From Acidobacteriota bacterium (GTDB lineage Bacteria; Acidobacteriota; Terriglobia; Terriglobales; Acidobacteriaceae), in NCBI GenBank assembly GCA_013289795.1, contig JABCZH010000001.1:310001-374000 (forward strand): 64,000 nucleotides of DNA, in the 5' to 3' direction. Positions 54,998 through 63,455 of the stretch are shown here, piece after piece; position 1 is the first letter of the stretch; each line of letters opens with the position of its first letter. The position numbers and the translations under genes are program-made. The notes under the pieces were generated by a model. The model was not told where the DNA came from. It saw only the letters and a list, made by a program, of their open reading frames with translations, and did no database searches.

Positions 54998-55609
54998 ATG
55001 CCCTCGCAACCCGGAACCAGCAACCTGTCCGCTCCTAGAGGCGGTGGTCCTCCCGAGCATTACCTTACTGCCTACAGCGACGGTGGTGCGCGCGGCAATC
55101 CCGGTCCCGCTGGGTACGGCGTCGTTATCCAGGACCAGGCTGGCAAGAAAATCGCGGCGCTGAGCGAGTATCTCGGCCACCAAACCAACAACTTCGCCGA
55201 GTATCAAGGACTGATCGCGGCGCTCGAATATGCCGTTAAGCATGGCCACAAGGCGCTGAAGGTGGTGAGCGATTCGGAACTGCTGGTTCGCCAGATTAAA
55301 GGCATCTACAAAGTGAAGAATCTGGCGCTAAAAGACCTGCATGCCCGCGCCAAAGAATTGATCGCGCAGCTCGACTGGTTTTCCATCGGCCACGTCCTCC
55401 GCGGCCACAATCAGGAAGCCGACGAACTGGCCAATGCGGCGATGGATAAAGGCATGGGACGCAAGAATGTAGCCGTCGGCGTCGCCGTCCGCGCGACTCC
55501 CGCCCCCGAAAAACAGGAATTTGACGGCGTCGTCCGCAATGGCAAAATTGAATTACAAGAGGGCATTCTGCCCGAAGGTGCCCGGGTCCAGGTCCGAGTC
55601 AAAAAGTAA
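54998..55609 (+). CDS. rnhA: Ribonuclease HI with C-terminal extension
   Basis: The core has all four acidic residues: Asp in AYSDGGARGNPGPAGYG, Glu in NNFAEYQGLIAAL, Asp in VVSDSELLVRQIKG, Asp in HNQEADELANAAMD. It degrades RNA in RNA-DNA hybrids. At 203 residues it is about 50 longer than E. coli RNase HI: the tail from about residue 155 ends FDGVVRNGKIELQEGILPEGARVQVRV, which resembles the small beta motif of DUF104/AF2212-like antitoxins rather than a known RNase domain. It is convergent with the FN3 lipoprotein gene. Confidence 0.9.
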   Translation: MPSQPGTSNLSAPRGGGPPEHYLTAYSDGGARGNPGPAGYGVVIQDQAGKKIAALSEYLGHQTNNFAEYQGLIAALEYAVKHGHKALKVVSDSELLVRQIKGIYKVKNLALKDLHARAKELIAQLDWFSIGHVLRGHNQEADELANAAMDKGMGRKNVAVGVAVRATPAPEKQEFDGVVRNGKIELQEGILPEGARVQVRVKK

Positions 55610-55642
55610 TTCCTCTGTGAACCTCTGTGCCCCCTGTGGTTG
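55610..55642. repeat. CTCTGTG-family repeat after rnhA
   Basis: Words CCTCTGTG, CCTCTGTGCC and CCCTGTGGTTGG lie between the stops of the convergent rnhA and FN3 genes. No T-run or stable hairpin is seen, so it is not a standard terminator. Confidence 0.6.
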
Positions 55643-55656
55643 GAAACGGCGGTGTC

Positions 55657-56709
55657 CTAAGGCACCGTCTCGGTCGTCTCTCCCGACCGCGCACTCTCGT
55701 TTCCGCGCACATCCAGCGCCGACACCGAATAAAAATAAGTATGCCCAGGCGCGACGTTCACGTCGCGAAACGCCGGAGCGGTCACAATACCCGAATTGAT
55801 CTTCTGTGCCTCGGCACCCTCTTCCCGCCGATAAACGTTGTACCCGACCAAATCCGCGTCCGTATCGGGAGCCCAAATCAGATCAATAAATGGTTGCTGA
55901 CCCACTCCCGAAAATACTGCCTGCAAGCCCGTGGGCACCGCTGGAGGGAATACATCGTGGGCAAAGACTATCACCGCCGGCGTGTCTGCGCTCTCAAATT
56001 CGGTGTCAGGCTTTCCTTCCACATGAATGACCGTCACAACCGTTGCCCGGTACGAGTATGTTTTCTCCCACTCGAAATTGTGATCCGCAAGCTGAGTACT
56101 GCCTAACGGCTCTTCCCCCGCCACAGCATCTGCGGTCGCTCCCTCTGCCCGGCGATACACGCGGTAGAACTGCTTCACTGTCGCGGCCTGTGTCTCCTTC
56201 CAACCGACCACGACGCCTTCCGCGGTGATCTGTGCTTGGAAATCAGATGGCGCCGCTGGGGCCACCATCGCCGGCACCGCGACGACATTCGAGATCCCAG
56301 CACTCCGGTAGTTCTGGTTCAAAATGGTGACTGCATAGAAAATCTGGCTGTTCGGGTCGCTCCCCAGCAGCGACGCCGGTATCGCATCGATAAACATAGA
56401 CTTACTCTGAGCAGATGATTGCGGCTGAGAAACAGGCAGCACTCCGCCCGCGCATCCAGGGCGCATCGCACCGGGGCTGCGGCACACTACGACGCCGCCG
56501 GCATGGTGGAGGGGAAGGTTGTCGGTGGTCTCGGTGGGCGCCGTCCACGCCAGGTAAACCCGGTCGCCCTTGCGCACCGCCCGCAAGTCCGTAACCGGCC
56601 GCGGCAAGTTCAACGAGGGCGGTCTAGGAATGCCAGGAACACCGCAGGCAGTCAAGCCCAAAATCGACAGGATGCACAGCCAGCCGGTATGGCGCGCGAG
56701 TCTCAGCAC
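55657..56709 (-). CDS. Lipoprotein with fibronectin type III domains
   Basis: The signal and lipobox (WLCILSILGLTAC) mark a lipoprotein. Two or three FN3-like domains follow: PVTDLRAVRKGDRVYLAWTAPTE, DFQAQITAEGVVVGWKETQ, PTGLQAVFSGVGQQPFIDLIWAPDTDADLVGYNVYRREEG and YFYSVSALDVRGNESARSGETTE. These are typical of extracellular binding or scaffold proteins. GTG 56709 is chosen; the upstream TTG at 56724 lacks a Shine-Dalgarno. It lies 25 bp after hslU, probably by chance. Confidence 0.75.
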   Translation of the reverse strand: MLRLARHTGWLCILSILGLTACGVPGIPRPPSLNLPRPVTDLRAVRKGDRVYLAWTAPTETTDNLPLHHAGGVVVCRSPGAMRPGCAGGVLPVSQPQSSAQSKSMFIDAIPASLLGSDPNSQIFYAVTILNQNYRSAGISNVVAVPAMVAPAAPSDFQAQITAEGVVVGWKETQAATVKQFYRVYRRAEGATADAVAGEEPLGSTQLADHNFEWEKTYSYRATVVTVIHVEGKPDTEFESADTPAVIVFAHDVFPPAVPTGLQAVFSGVGQQPFIDLIWAPDTDADLVGYNVYRREEGAEAQKINSGIVTAPAFRDVNVAPGHTYFYSVSALDVRGNESARSGETTETVP

Positions 56710-56734
56710 TTGATTCCAGGTCAAGCTAGGAGGT

Positions 56735-58147
56735 CTACAGGATGTACCGGCTCAAATCCTGGTCCTTCACAATGTCCGCCAGCATGTGCCGCACATAGTC
56801 CGCATCAATCTTGACATGCTCACCCTTCTTATCAGGCGCGTCGAAACTGATCTGGTCCAGCACGCGTTCCATAATTGTGTGCAGGCGGCGGGCGCCGATG
56901 TTCTCCGTGCCTTCATTCACGCGAAAGGCAAAGCGGGCAATCTCTTCCAGCGAGTCGGTTGTGAACTCCAGTTTCACCCCCTCGGTTTCGAGCAGCGCGG
57001 TGTATTGCTTCACCAGCGACGATTTCGGCTCGGTCAAGATGCGAATGAAGTCAGCCATCGTCAGCGACTGCAACTCCACGCGAATCGGGAATCGGCCCTG
57101 TAGTTCCGGGATCAAATCGCTCGGCTTCGAAACGTGGAAAGCCCCTGCGGCCACAAACAAAATGTGGTCAGTGCGCACCATGCCATAGCGGGTGTTGACC
57201 GTCGTCCCTTCCACAATAGGCAGAATGTCGCGCTGTACGCCTTCGCGTGAAACGTCCGGTCCATGGCCGCTTTCGCGCCCCGCAATCTTGTCGATCTCAT
57301 CCAGAAAAATAATGCCCGAGTCTTCTACGCGATCAATCGCCGTCCGCGTAACCTGGTCCATGTCAATCAGCCGCTGCTCTTCTTCCTGGATCAGATACTC
57401 CAGCGCCTCATTCACTTTCATTTTCCGCTTCTTGGTCCGCTGGCCGAAGATATTGGGCAACATGTCTTTGATGTTGACGTCCATCTCCTCCACGCCTTGG
57501 TTGGAAATGATCTCGAACGAAGGGAAATTTCGTTCACGGACGTCAATCTCCACCATTCGCTCGTCCAGCTTGCCCTCGCGCAGCTGTTGACGCAGCTTTT
57601 CCCGAGTGCGCGACTGTGACTCTCCCGCCGAAGTTGTCCCTTCCAGCACAAATCCCGCCGGGGAGGCCTCAGTCCGAGGCGGCGCAATCGGCGGCAACAG
57701 GATATCGAGCAATCGCTCCTCGGCATTGAGTTCAGCCTTGTCGGTGACATCTTCCAGCTTTTCTTCGCGTACCATCTCGATCGCAATCTCCACCAGATCG
57801 CGGATCATCGACTCCACATCGCGGCCCACATAGCCGACTTCGGTGAACTTGGAAGCTTCCACTTTCAAGAAAGGCGAATTGGCGAGCTTGGCCAGACGGC
57901 GGGCAATCTCCGTCTTGCCCACCCCGGTCGGGCCGATCATGATGATGTTCTTGGGTATGACTTCTTCAGACAGTTCGGGCGTCAGCTTCTGCCGCCGCAT
58001 GCGGTTGCGCAATGCAATCGCCACGGCGCGCTTAGCGTCTTTCTGTCCGATGACATGCTTGTCCAACTCGGCGACGATCTCACGCGGCGTGAGTTCATCC
58101 AGCGAAACCTGCTCTTCTTCGACGGTTCCAGGAAGATAAATTGCCAT
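56735..58147 (-). CDS. hslU: HslU AAA+ unfoldase of HslUV
   Basis: Walker A is in [21 protein letters not shown] and the Walker B and sensor region in [16 protein letters not shown]. The I-domain (about residues 110-240), the family's [48 protein letters not shown] and the C-terminal [19 protein letters not shown] are all present. HslU unfolds substrates for HslV. AAGGA lies eight bases before the ATG. It is 83 bp after hslV. Confidence 0.96.
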   Translation of the reverse strand: MAIYLPGTVEEEQVSLDELTPREIVAELDKHVIGQKDAKRAVAIALRNRMRRQKLTPELSEEVIPKNIIMIGPTGVGKTEIARRLAKLANSPFLKVEASKFTEVGYVGRDVESMIRDLVEIAIEMVREEKLEDVTDKAELNAEERLLDILLPPIAPPRTEASPAGFVLEGTTSAGESQSRTREKLRQQLREGKLDERMVEIDVRERNFPSFEIISNQGVEEMDVNIKDMLPNIFGQRTKKRKMKVNEALEYLIQEEEQRLIDMDQVTRTAIDRVEDSGIIFLDEIDKIAGRESGHGPDVSREGVQRDILPIVEGTTVNTRYGMVRTDHILFVAAGAFHVSKPSDLIPELQGRFPIRVELQSLTMADFIRILTEPKSSLVKQYTALLETEGVKLEFTTDSLEEIARFAFRVNEGTENIGARRLHTIMERVLDQISFDAPDKKGEHVKIDADYVRHMLADIVKDQDLSRYIL

Positions 58148-58199
58148 ATTTAAAATCCTTACTTGTTGGCCACCCCTGTCTCCAAGCGGGTTCAGCCAA

Positions 58200-58225
58200 T
58201 GACCAACGACGAACGACTAACGACG
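58200..58225. repeat. ACGAC-word repeat between hslU and hslV
   Basis: GACCAACGACGAACGACT is followed by AACGACGG. It matches the words after thiL at 37107-37140. Confidence 0.45.
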
Positions 58226-58230
58226 GGTTC

Positions 58231-58773
58231 CTACAACTCCTCGATCGTCACCTTGTCATTGGTATAGATACACATCTTGCCTGCAATCTTCATCGCCTCT
58301 TCGGCGATCTGCCGCGCCGAGAGCTGCGTCTGTTCCGCCAGCGCCTGCGCCGCCGCCTGCGCATAGGGGCCGCCGCTGCCGATGGCCGCAATCCCGCCGT
58401 CGGGCTCAATCACGTCGCCCTGACCGCTCAACAAGAAAGTCTGGTCTTTGTCGGAAACCAGCAACAACGCCTCAAGATGCCGGAGGAACTTGTCGGTCCG
58501 CCAATCCTTGGCCAGCTCCACCGCTCCGCGTCCCAGGTTCCCGTGATACTGCTCCAGCTTCGCTTCAAAGCGGCTGAACAGCGTGAAGGCATCCGCCGTC
58601 GAACCAGCAAACCCTGCGAGAATCTTGTCCTGATACAGCCGCCGGATCTTCTTAGCTGTGTGCTTGATGACGGCCTCACCCAAAGTCACCTGTCCGTCCC
58701 CGGCCAGCACCACACTGCCATTCCGGCGGACGCACAGCACCGTCGTCGATCGGATCAGTCGCTTGCTTTTCAT
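58231..58773 (-). CDS. hslV: HslV protease subunit
   Basis: An N-terminal nucleophile threonine peptidase: [77 protein letters not shown] and [12 protein letters not shown]. It forms the proteolytic chamber of HslUV. The active Thr lies after nine residues (MKSKRLIRS), so the start Met and a short propeptide must be removed, unless the true start lies closer. It is divergent from the small gene at 58872. Confidence 0.95.
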   Translation of the reverse strand: MKSKRLIRSTTVLCVRRNGSVVLAGDGQVTLGEAVIKHTAKKIRRLYQDKILAGFAGSTADAFTLFSRFEAKLEQYHGNLGRGAVELAKDWRTDKFLRHLEALLLVSDKDQTFLLSGQGDVIEPDGGIAAIGSGGPYAQAAAQALAEQTQLSARQIAEEAMKIAGKMCIYTNDKVTIEEL

Positions 58774-58802
58774 AAGCGCAATTCTTGATTATAGCAGCGG
58801 AA

Positions 58803-58836
58803 ACCCTGTGCTCCTCTGTGCCCTCTGTGGTAATGA
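58803..58836. repeat. CTCTGTG-family repeat between divergent genes
   Basis: Words CCCTGTG, CCTCTGTGCC and CCTCTGTGGTAATG lie between hslV and the small gene at 58872, about 35 bp before its start. Confidence 0.6.
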
Positions 58837-58871
58837 ACTTAGGAACCAAGACAAATCTTGCAGGAGGCAAA

Positions 58872-59048
58872 ATGGCAGAAGTCACTCTTTACAAGCCGGA
58901 CGCGACCGTTCGTTATCCCAACGCGACCGATGCAATCGTGCAAAACGGCGTGCTTTCATTTTTCTTGCAGAAAGATTCCATCCACCCCTTCGCGCAGAAG
59001 ATCCAGACCAATGTGCCCTTTCTGGTGGTGGAGGATCAGGGAAGTTAG
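58872..59048 (+). CDS. Small acidic protein of unknown function
   Basis: ATG 58872 has AGGAGG five bases upstream and encodes 58 residues (MAEVTLYKPDATVRYPNATD, then FFLQKDSIHPFAQKIQTNVPFLVVEDQ). No known domain is visible. It is convergent with folP (6 bp between stops) and lies beside hslV. The strong ribosome site supports a real gene. Confidence 0.6.
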   Translation: MAEVTLYKPDATVRYPNATDAIVQNGVLSFFLQKDSIHPFAQKIQTNVPFLVVEDQGS

Positions 59049-59053
59049 GCGCT

Positions 59054-59965
59054 TCAACTAACCACGATATCCGCAATCCGCACGGCGTCGGCGCACGCCC
59101 GCACATCGTGAGTGCGAATGATGTGCGTGCCCTTCAGAATCAGCGAGGTCTCGGTCGCGATTGTTCCCAGCAGCCGGTCTTCCAGTGTCGCGTCTGCTCC
59201 ATTCCGCGCCAACGCCCGCCCGATAAACGACTTTCGCGACACTCCCGCCAGCAAGGGATAGCGAAGTCCGTGGAGCTCATCGAAGCGTTTGAGCAACGGA
59301 TAATTCTGCTCCAGATTCTTGCCGAATCCGAAGCCAGGGTCCAGCACGATCCTTTCCCGCTTCACGCCTTTGGTCACGGCAAAATCAACCCACTCCCGCA
59401 ACTCGCGTTTCACCAGCATGACAACGTCTGCCACGGGAGGCAAACTACGCCACTCTTCCGGGCGCCCGCGCATGTGCATCATCACCGCCCCGCATTTCAA
59501 CGCGGCCAGCATTTTGACCATCTGCGGATCCCAGCGGAATCCGCTGACGTCGTTCACAATCTCGGCTCCGGCTTCAACCGCCGCGCGTGCCACCTCGGAT
59601 TTGTAGGTGTCCACCGAAACCACGGTTCCAGGACGTTTCTGCTTCAGCGCCGCAACCACGGGAATCACCCGCTCCATCTCGTCCTTTTCGCTGATCGGCT
59701 GTTTTTCAGCAGAGGCCGTGGCAGTTACCAACTCGGTCCCGATTTGAACTGCCGCGCCAGGTCTCGTGGACTCGCCACCTACGTCAATGATGTCCGCGCC
59801 CTCGTCCAGGAGTCGGAGCGCGTGCTCCACTGCACGGTCGCGATCAAAGTACAGCCCGCCGTCAGAAAATGAGTCGGGCGTCACGTTGACCACGCCCATA
59901 ATCAATGTGCGCTTGCCCAATTGCAGCGAGCGCTTGCCGATATTCCACTCGAAGACCGGACGCAT
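59054..59965 (-). CDS. folP: Dihydropteroate synthase
   Basis: FolP condenses 4-aminobenzoate with dihydropterin pyrophosphate in folate synthesis. Motifs: MGVVNVTPDSFSDGGLYF, GGESTRPGAAV, VSVDTYKSEVARAAVEAGAEIVNDVSGF, MMHMRGRPEEW, and LDPGFGFGKNLEQNYPLL. A loop between the ESTRPG motif and the VSVDTYKSEVA strand is a little longer than in E. coli. The window also carries folD, a second folate-cycle gene, 2 kb away on the other strand. Confidence 0.94.
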   Translation of the reverse strand: MRPVFEWNIGKRSLQLGKRTLIMGVVNVTPDSFSDGGLYFDRDRAVEHALRLLDEGADIIDVGGESTRPGAAVQIGTELVTATASAEKQPISEKDEMERVIPVVAALKQKRPGTVVSVDTYKSEVARAAVEAGAEIVNDVSGFRWDPQMVKMLAALKCGAVMMHMRGRPEEWRSLPPVADVVMLVKRELREWVDFAVTKGVKRERIVLDPGFGFGKNLEQNYPLLKRFDELHGLRYPLLAGVSRKSFIGRALARNGADATLEDRLLGTIATETSLILKGTHIIRTHDVRACADAVRIADIVVS

Positions 59966-60010
59966 GTCGCCGATTCTAAACCTTGATGGGACGTTGAGGG
60001 GTTCTGCGCG

Positions 60011-60445
60011 TTATCCTCTCGGCATTCTCTTGGCCTGCCGCGCACTCGCCGTCCTCGCTCCCGCTGGGCCCGTGCCCGTAGGCGGCTTGCGCATTCCGTT
60101 CAGCAGGTCTTTGAGGACGACCGCGTTGTTGCGCTCGGCATTTCGGGAAGCGAACAGCAATGTCAACTTCTTGCGGCCGTGTGCCAGCCGGTAAAGTTCG
60201 ATCAATGCCTCCACGGCTTCGGGGCGCCCCAACTCCTTGAGGTACTTCTTACGAAAAACGCCCCAGGCGCCTGGGCTGGCGTGGAACCACTTGCGTAGCG
60301 CATCCGAGGGAGCCAGGTCGCGCAACCACGCGTCCAGTGCCGCTCGCCGCTTGCTCACACCGCGCGGCCATAAGCGGTCCACCAGTACCCGCTTGCCATC
60401 CGCCTTCGTCGCTTTCTCGTAAACTCGTTTGACCGCAACTGACAT
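60011..60445 (-). CDS. DUF488-family protein
   Basis: A 144-residue protein whose N-terminal half matches the DUF488 pattern: AVKRVYEKATKADGKRVLVDRLWPRGVSKRRAALDAWLRDLAPSDALRKWFHASPGAW, ending with KKLTLLFASRNAERNNAVVLKDLL. The function of the family is unknown. The C-terminal tail is basic and Pro-rich. Its start is divergent from the cytochrome gene with minimal spacing. Confidence 0.85.
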   Translation of the reverse strand: MSVAVKRVYEKATKADGKRVLVDRLWPRGVSKRRAALDAWLRDLAPSDALRKWFHASPGAWGVFRKKYLKELGRPEAVEALIELYRLAHGRKKLTLLFASRNAERNNAVVLKDLLNGMRKPPTGTGPAGARTASARQAKRMPRG

Positions 60446-60461
60446 AGGTTTTGCTCTAATA

Positions 60462-60860
60462 TTGTACTTCCGCGAAGAGGTTCACATTCTGAAATATATA
60501 ATTTCCAATCTGAAATCGGCTCTGTTCGTTGTCGCCCTCCTCGCGGCTTTCACCGGCTGCGATATCCAACGCCGCAAGAATGACGCCGAACTCGGCCTCA
60601 ACCCGCAACAGGTGGCGGGCCGCCGCATCTACGACAATTACTGCGACCGTTGCCACGCCCCTTACTCCTCTCGCGGACGCCAGGGTCCCAGCATGAAAGG
60701 CATTTTCAAGCGGCAGTACCTGCCTGAGAGCAGCATGCCCGCCAACGACGATCGCGTGTCTGACATTGTCCGCCTCGGCCGGAACAAGATGCCCGCCTAT
60801 GGCCAGGTGCTCAACCAGCAGCAGATCAACGATTTGCTCGCCTACCTGCACACTCTATGA
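60462..60860 (+). CDS. Small c-type cytochrome lipoprotein
   Basis: A signal with lipobox (ALFVVALLAAFTGC) precedes a monohaem cytochrome domain: heme site CDRCH in NYCDRCHAPYSSRG and the axial Met in GRNKMPAYGQVLNQQQ. The C-terminal INDLLAYLHTL is the typical last helix. It would carry electrons at the periplasmic face. The start is unclear: TTG 60462 is taken, TTG 60429 would overlap the divergent DUF488 start, and neither has a strong ribosome site. The acyltransferase gene follows on the same strand. Confidence 0.8.
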   Translation: MYFREEVHILKYIISNLKSALFVVALLAAFTGCDIQRRKNDAELGLNPQQVAGRRIYDNYCDRCHAPYSSRGRQGPSMKGIFKRQYLPESSMPANDDRVSDIVRLGRNKMPAYGQVLNQQQINDLLAYLHTL

Positions 60861-60894
60861 AGCTTCCATCCGCGGCCAACGTACAATATCCAAC

Positions 60895-61629
60895 GTGAGC
60901 GCTGCTGCCACAACTCCGGTGCTCGATGACGCACCCTCTTTCCGGCAATTTACCCGCTGGCAGCGATTCCTGCTGTGGCTGATCGAGTGGGCAGGATTTC
61001 TCGTGATCCGTATCATCGGATCCACGCTTAGGATCGCCGTGTCATGGGAAGAGGGTTCTCCGGGCTCGCTTCAGGCGCGCCCGTTCGTGTATTCCTTCTG
61101 GCATACCTGCATGATTCCGGCGATGTATCTGTGGCGTGGTCTTCAGATTCGTGTCATGAGCAGTGACAGCTTCGACGGAGAGTATACGGGCCGCATCATG
61201 CAGAGGTTCGGTTTCGTCAAAGTTCGTGGTTCGAGCAGTCGTTTCGCGGTCCGCGCCTTGCTCGGCATGCGCCGGGCGCTGGAGCAAGGTTGGATCGCCG
61301 CGTTCACGCTGGATGGCCCACGCGGACCACGATTCGTCGTGAAGCCCGGCCCCGTTTCCCTGGCGGCGTCGACTTCCGTGCCCATGGTGGTCTTCCACAT
61401 CGCGCTGACTGACGCCTGGGTGCTCAACACATGGGACAAACTCATGATCCCCAAGCCATTTTCACGCGGGCTGATGCGGGTGAGCCGGTGTATTCCGGTC
61501 CCGGCAAAAGCAGACGAAGGCCAGAAACAGAAGTCTCTCGAAGAACTGCAAGCTGCGCTGGACCGAGTAAGAGAATTCGCCGAAGCAAATGCGCACAAAG
61601 CGGGCAGGGCGGAGTTTCCGATGGGCTGA
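60895..61629 (+). CDS. DUF374 lysophospholipid acyltransferase-family protein
   Basis: GTG 60895 gives 244 residues. An N-terminal membrane helix (LLWLIEWAGFLVIRIIGS) is followed by FVYSFWHTCMIPAMYLWRG, a DUF374/LpxL-like His motif, and by SRFAVRALLGMRRALEQGWIAAFTLDGPRGPRFVVKPG. Such proteins transfer acyl chains to lipid A or lysophospholipid. The exact acceptor is unknown, though an LPS role fits the lptD-bearing genome. The open frame upstream (from 60766) overlaps the cytochrome gene and is not used. Confidence 0.8.
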   Translation: MSAAATTPVLDDAPSFRQFTRWQRFLLWLIEWAGFLVIRIIGSTLRIAVSWEEGSPGSLQARPFVYSFWHTCMIPAMYLWRGLQIRVMSSDSFDGEYTGRIMQRFGFVKVRGSSSRFAVRALLGMRRALEQGWIAAFTLDGPRGPRFVVKPGPVSLAASTSVPMVVFHIALTDAWVLNTWDKLMIPKPFSRGLMRVSRCIPVPAKADEGQKQKSLEELQAALDRVREFAEANAHKAGRAEFPMG

Positions 61630-61702
61630 GCCGAAGAACCCGTGCGGAGAACGGGTACCCTCGCCCGTCCAGCGGAACTGAATCTCTACACGAATTAGAT
61701 TC

Positions 61703-61738
61703 GCGATCTGCGTTCCTCTGCGCAAATCTGCGGCTTCG
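61703..61738. repeat. ATCTGCG/CTCTGCG word repeat before folD
   Basis: GCGATCTGCGTTCCTCTGCG is followed by CAAATCTGCGGC. It is a variant of the CTCTGTG and ATCCGCG words seen elsewhere, and lies about 25 bases before the folD start. Confidence 0.45.
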
Positions 61739-61762
61739 TTCGTATACAATTTTCCTGACCCC

Positions 61763-62671
61763 ATGGCTGCCACCATTCTCGACGGCAACAAAATCGCCGC
61801 TGAAATCCGCGCGGAAGTCGCGGCTGAAGTGAAGACAATGGGGGCCGCCGGAATCCGTCCGGGCCTAGCGGTTGTCCTGGTCGGACACAACCCAGCCTCA
61901 GAAATCTATGTACGGGGCAAAGTCAAGAGCTCCGAGGAAGTCGGCATTTCCAGCGAACAACACACGCCTCCCGATAATGTCTCTACCGGGCAACTCCTTA
62001 GCTTGATCGCCGACTTGAACCGCCGCGATGAAATCGATGGCATTCTGGTCCAGCTTCCCCTGCCCTCGCAGGTCGATTCCAAGAAGGTCTTGCTCTCAGT
62101 GGATCCAGCCAAAGACGTCGACGGTTTCCACCCTATGAACGTCGGTTTTCTTTCGACCCAAAGGCCTGGCCTGGTGCCATGCACGCCCGCCGGCATCATC
62201 GAGATTCTGAGTCGAAGCCATATCCCGATTGCGGGCAGGGAAGTGGTCGTCGTAGGACGCAGCGACATTGTGGGGAAGCCGGTGGCCATGCTACTGCTCA
62301 ACGCCAACGCCACGGTCACCGTCTGCCACTCGAAAACTCGCGATCTCCCCGGTGTTTGCCGCCGAGCTGACATTCTGGTCGCCGCCATCGGCCGCGCTGG
62401 GATGATCACTAGGGATTACGTAAAGCTGGGCGCTACCGTCATCGACGTCGGTATGAACAAAGTAACCGATCGCGCCGAGTTTATGCGGCTGTTCGCCGGG
62501 AACGCAAAACGCGAAGAGACTTTTCGCACCAAAGGCGCAGTGCTGGTCGGGGATGTTCATCCTGAAGTCGCCGAAATTGCAGGCGCCATCACTCCGGTGC
62601 CCGGCGGCGTTGGCCCACTGACCATCGCTATGCTCATGGCCAATACCGTACGCGCCGCCAAGCTGCGGTGA
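61763..62671 (+). CDS. folD: Bifunctional methylene-THF dehydrogenase/cyclohydrolase
   Basis: FolD interconverts 5,10-methylene-, methenyl- and 10-formyl-tetrahydrofolate. Motifs: ATILDGNKIAAEIRAEV, LAVVLVGHNPASEIYVRGKVKSSEEVGI with catalytic Lys, GILVQLPLPSQVD, the NADP loop VVVGRSDIVGKPVAMLLLNANATVT, GDVHPEVAEIAGAITPVPGGVGPLTIAMLMANT. The 302 residues are normal. It lies just before coaE and near folP, forming a loose cofactor cluster. Confidence 0.96.
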   Translation: MAATILDGNKIAAEIRAEVAAEVKTMGAAGIRPGLAVVLVGHNPASEIYVRGKVKSSEEVGISSEQHTPPDNVSTGQLLSLIADLNRRDEIDGILVQLPLPSQVDSKKVLLSVDPAKDVDGFHPMNVGFLSTQRPGLVPCTPAGIIEILSRSHIPIAGREVVVVGRSDIVGKPVAMLLLNANATVTVCHSKTRDLPGVCRRADILVAAIGRAGMITRDYVKLGATVIDVGMNKVTDRAEFMRLFAGNAKREETFRTKGAVLVGDVHPEVAEIAGAITPVPGGVGPLTIAMLMANTVRAAKLR

Positions 62672-62753
62672 GGTGTGCCTGAGTTTTCAAAGGCTTGAAG
62701 ACGTCCACGAGTCTCTGCGGTTCAAGATTCAGATTTCCCCTGACGGAGCGAAC

Positions 62754-63380
62754 TTGCTGAAGGTCGGACTCACCGGCGGCATAGCCGCCGGCAAATCGGT
62801 TGTAGGTGAAATGCTGGTCGCACTCGGCGCGCACCTCATACAGGCCGACGCGGTCTCGCATCAGCTCATGCAGCCCGGCGAGGCCGTCTATCAGGAAGTC
62901 GTACGCGCTTTTGGCGCCGGAGTCCTGAATCCCGACGGAAGCGTGAACCGGGAGCGCCTGGCCGAAGCTGCCTTCGGCGGCGGGAACAAACCCTCCCGCA
63001 TTCAGGAGTTGAACAAAATCGTGCATCCTGCCGTAGTTAAGAAGCAGGACGAATGGATGGAGTCTGTGGGCCGCCGTGATCCGAAAGCCATTGCTATCGT
63101 CGAGGCCGCCCTGATTCTCGAAGCAGGCGCCGCCATGCATTTCGACCGCCTGCTGGTGGTGACTTGCCGTCCCGAACAGCGCGTCGAACGCTGGGCAGCC
63201 CGGAGAAACGTAGATGTGGAAACCGCCCGTCTGGAAGTGGCACGGCGAATGGCAGCTCAACTCCCGGACGAAGAAAAGATCAAAGCCGCCGATTTCGTGA
63301 TCGACAACTCTGGTTCGCTCGATGAAACCAAAGCACAGGTCGGGGCGCTTTACCCCAAACTCCGGGAAGAAGCCCAGTGA
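62754..63380 (+). CDS. coaE: Dephospho-CoA kinase
   Basis: CoaE completes coenzyme A. The P-loop is VGLTGGIAAGKSVVGEM, followed by IQADAVSHQLMQPGEAVYQEVVRAFG, AAFGGGNKPSRIQELNKIVHPAVV and VVTCRPEQRVERWAAR. TTG 62754 with GGAG a few bases upstream gives the usual 200-residue length; the frame is open from 62673 but that stretch overlaps folD's downstream region and lacks homology. Confidence 0.93.
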   Translation: MLKVGLTGGIAAGKSVVGEMLVALGAHLIQADAVSHQLMQPGEAVYQEVVRAFGAGVLNPDGSVNRERLAEAAFGGGNKPSRIQELNKIVHPAVVKKQDEWMESVGRRDPKAIAIVEAALILEAGAAMHFDRLLVVTCRPEQRVERWAARRNVDVETARLEVARRMAAQLPDEEKIKAADFVIDNSGSLDETKAQVGALYPKLREEAQ

Positions 63381-63407
63381 TAGAACAACTCAGCGTGAAG
63401 AATTTAC

Positions 63408-63447
63408 AATCGATGTAGATCCGTGCAAATCTGTGGCTAAAAGGTTC
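63408..63447. repeat. CTCTGTG-like words before htrA
   Basis: CGATGTAGATCCGTGCAAAT is followed by CTGTGGCTAAAAGG. It lies immediately before the HtrA gene start and resembles the words before rnhA, folD and the small gene at 58872. Confidence 0.4.
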
Positions 63448-63455
63448 TTAACTTT

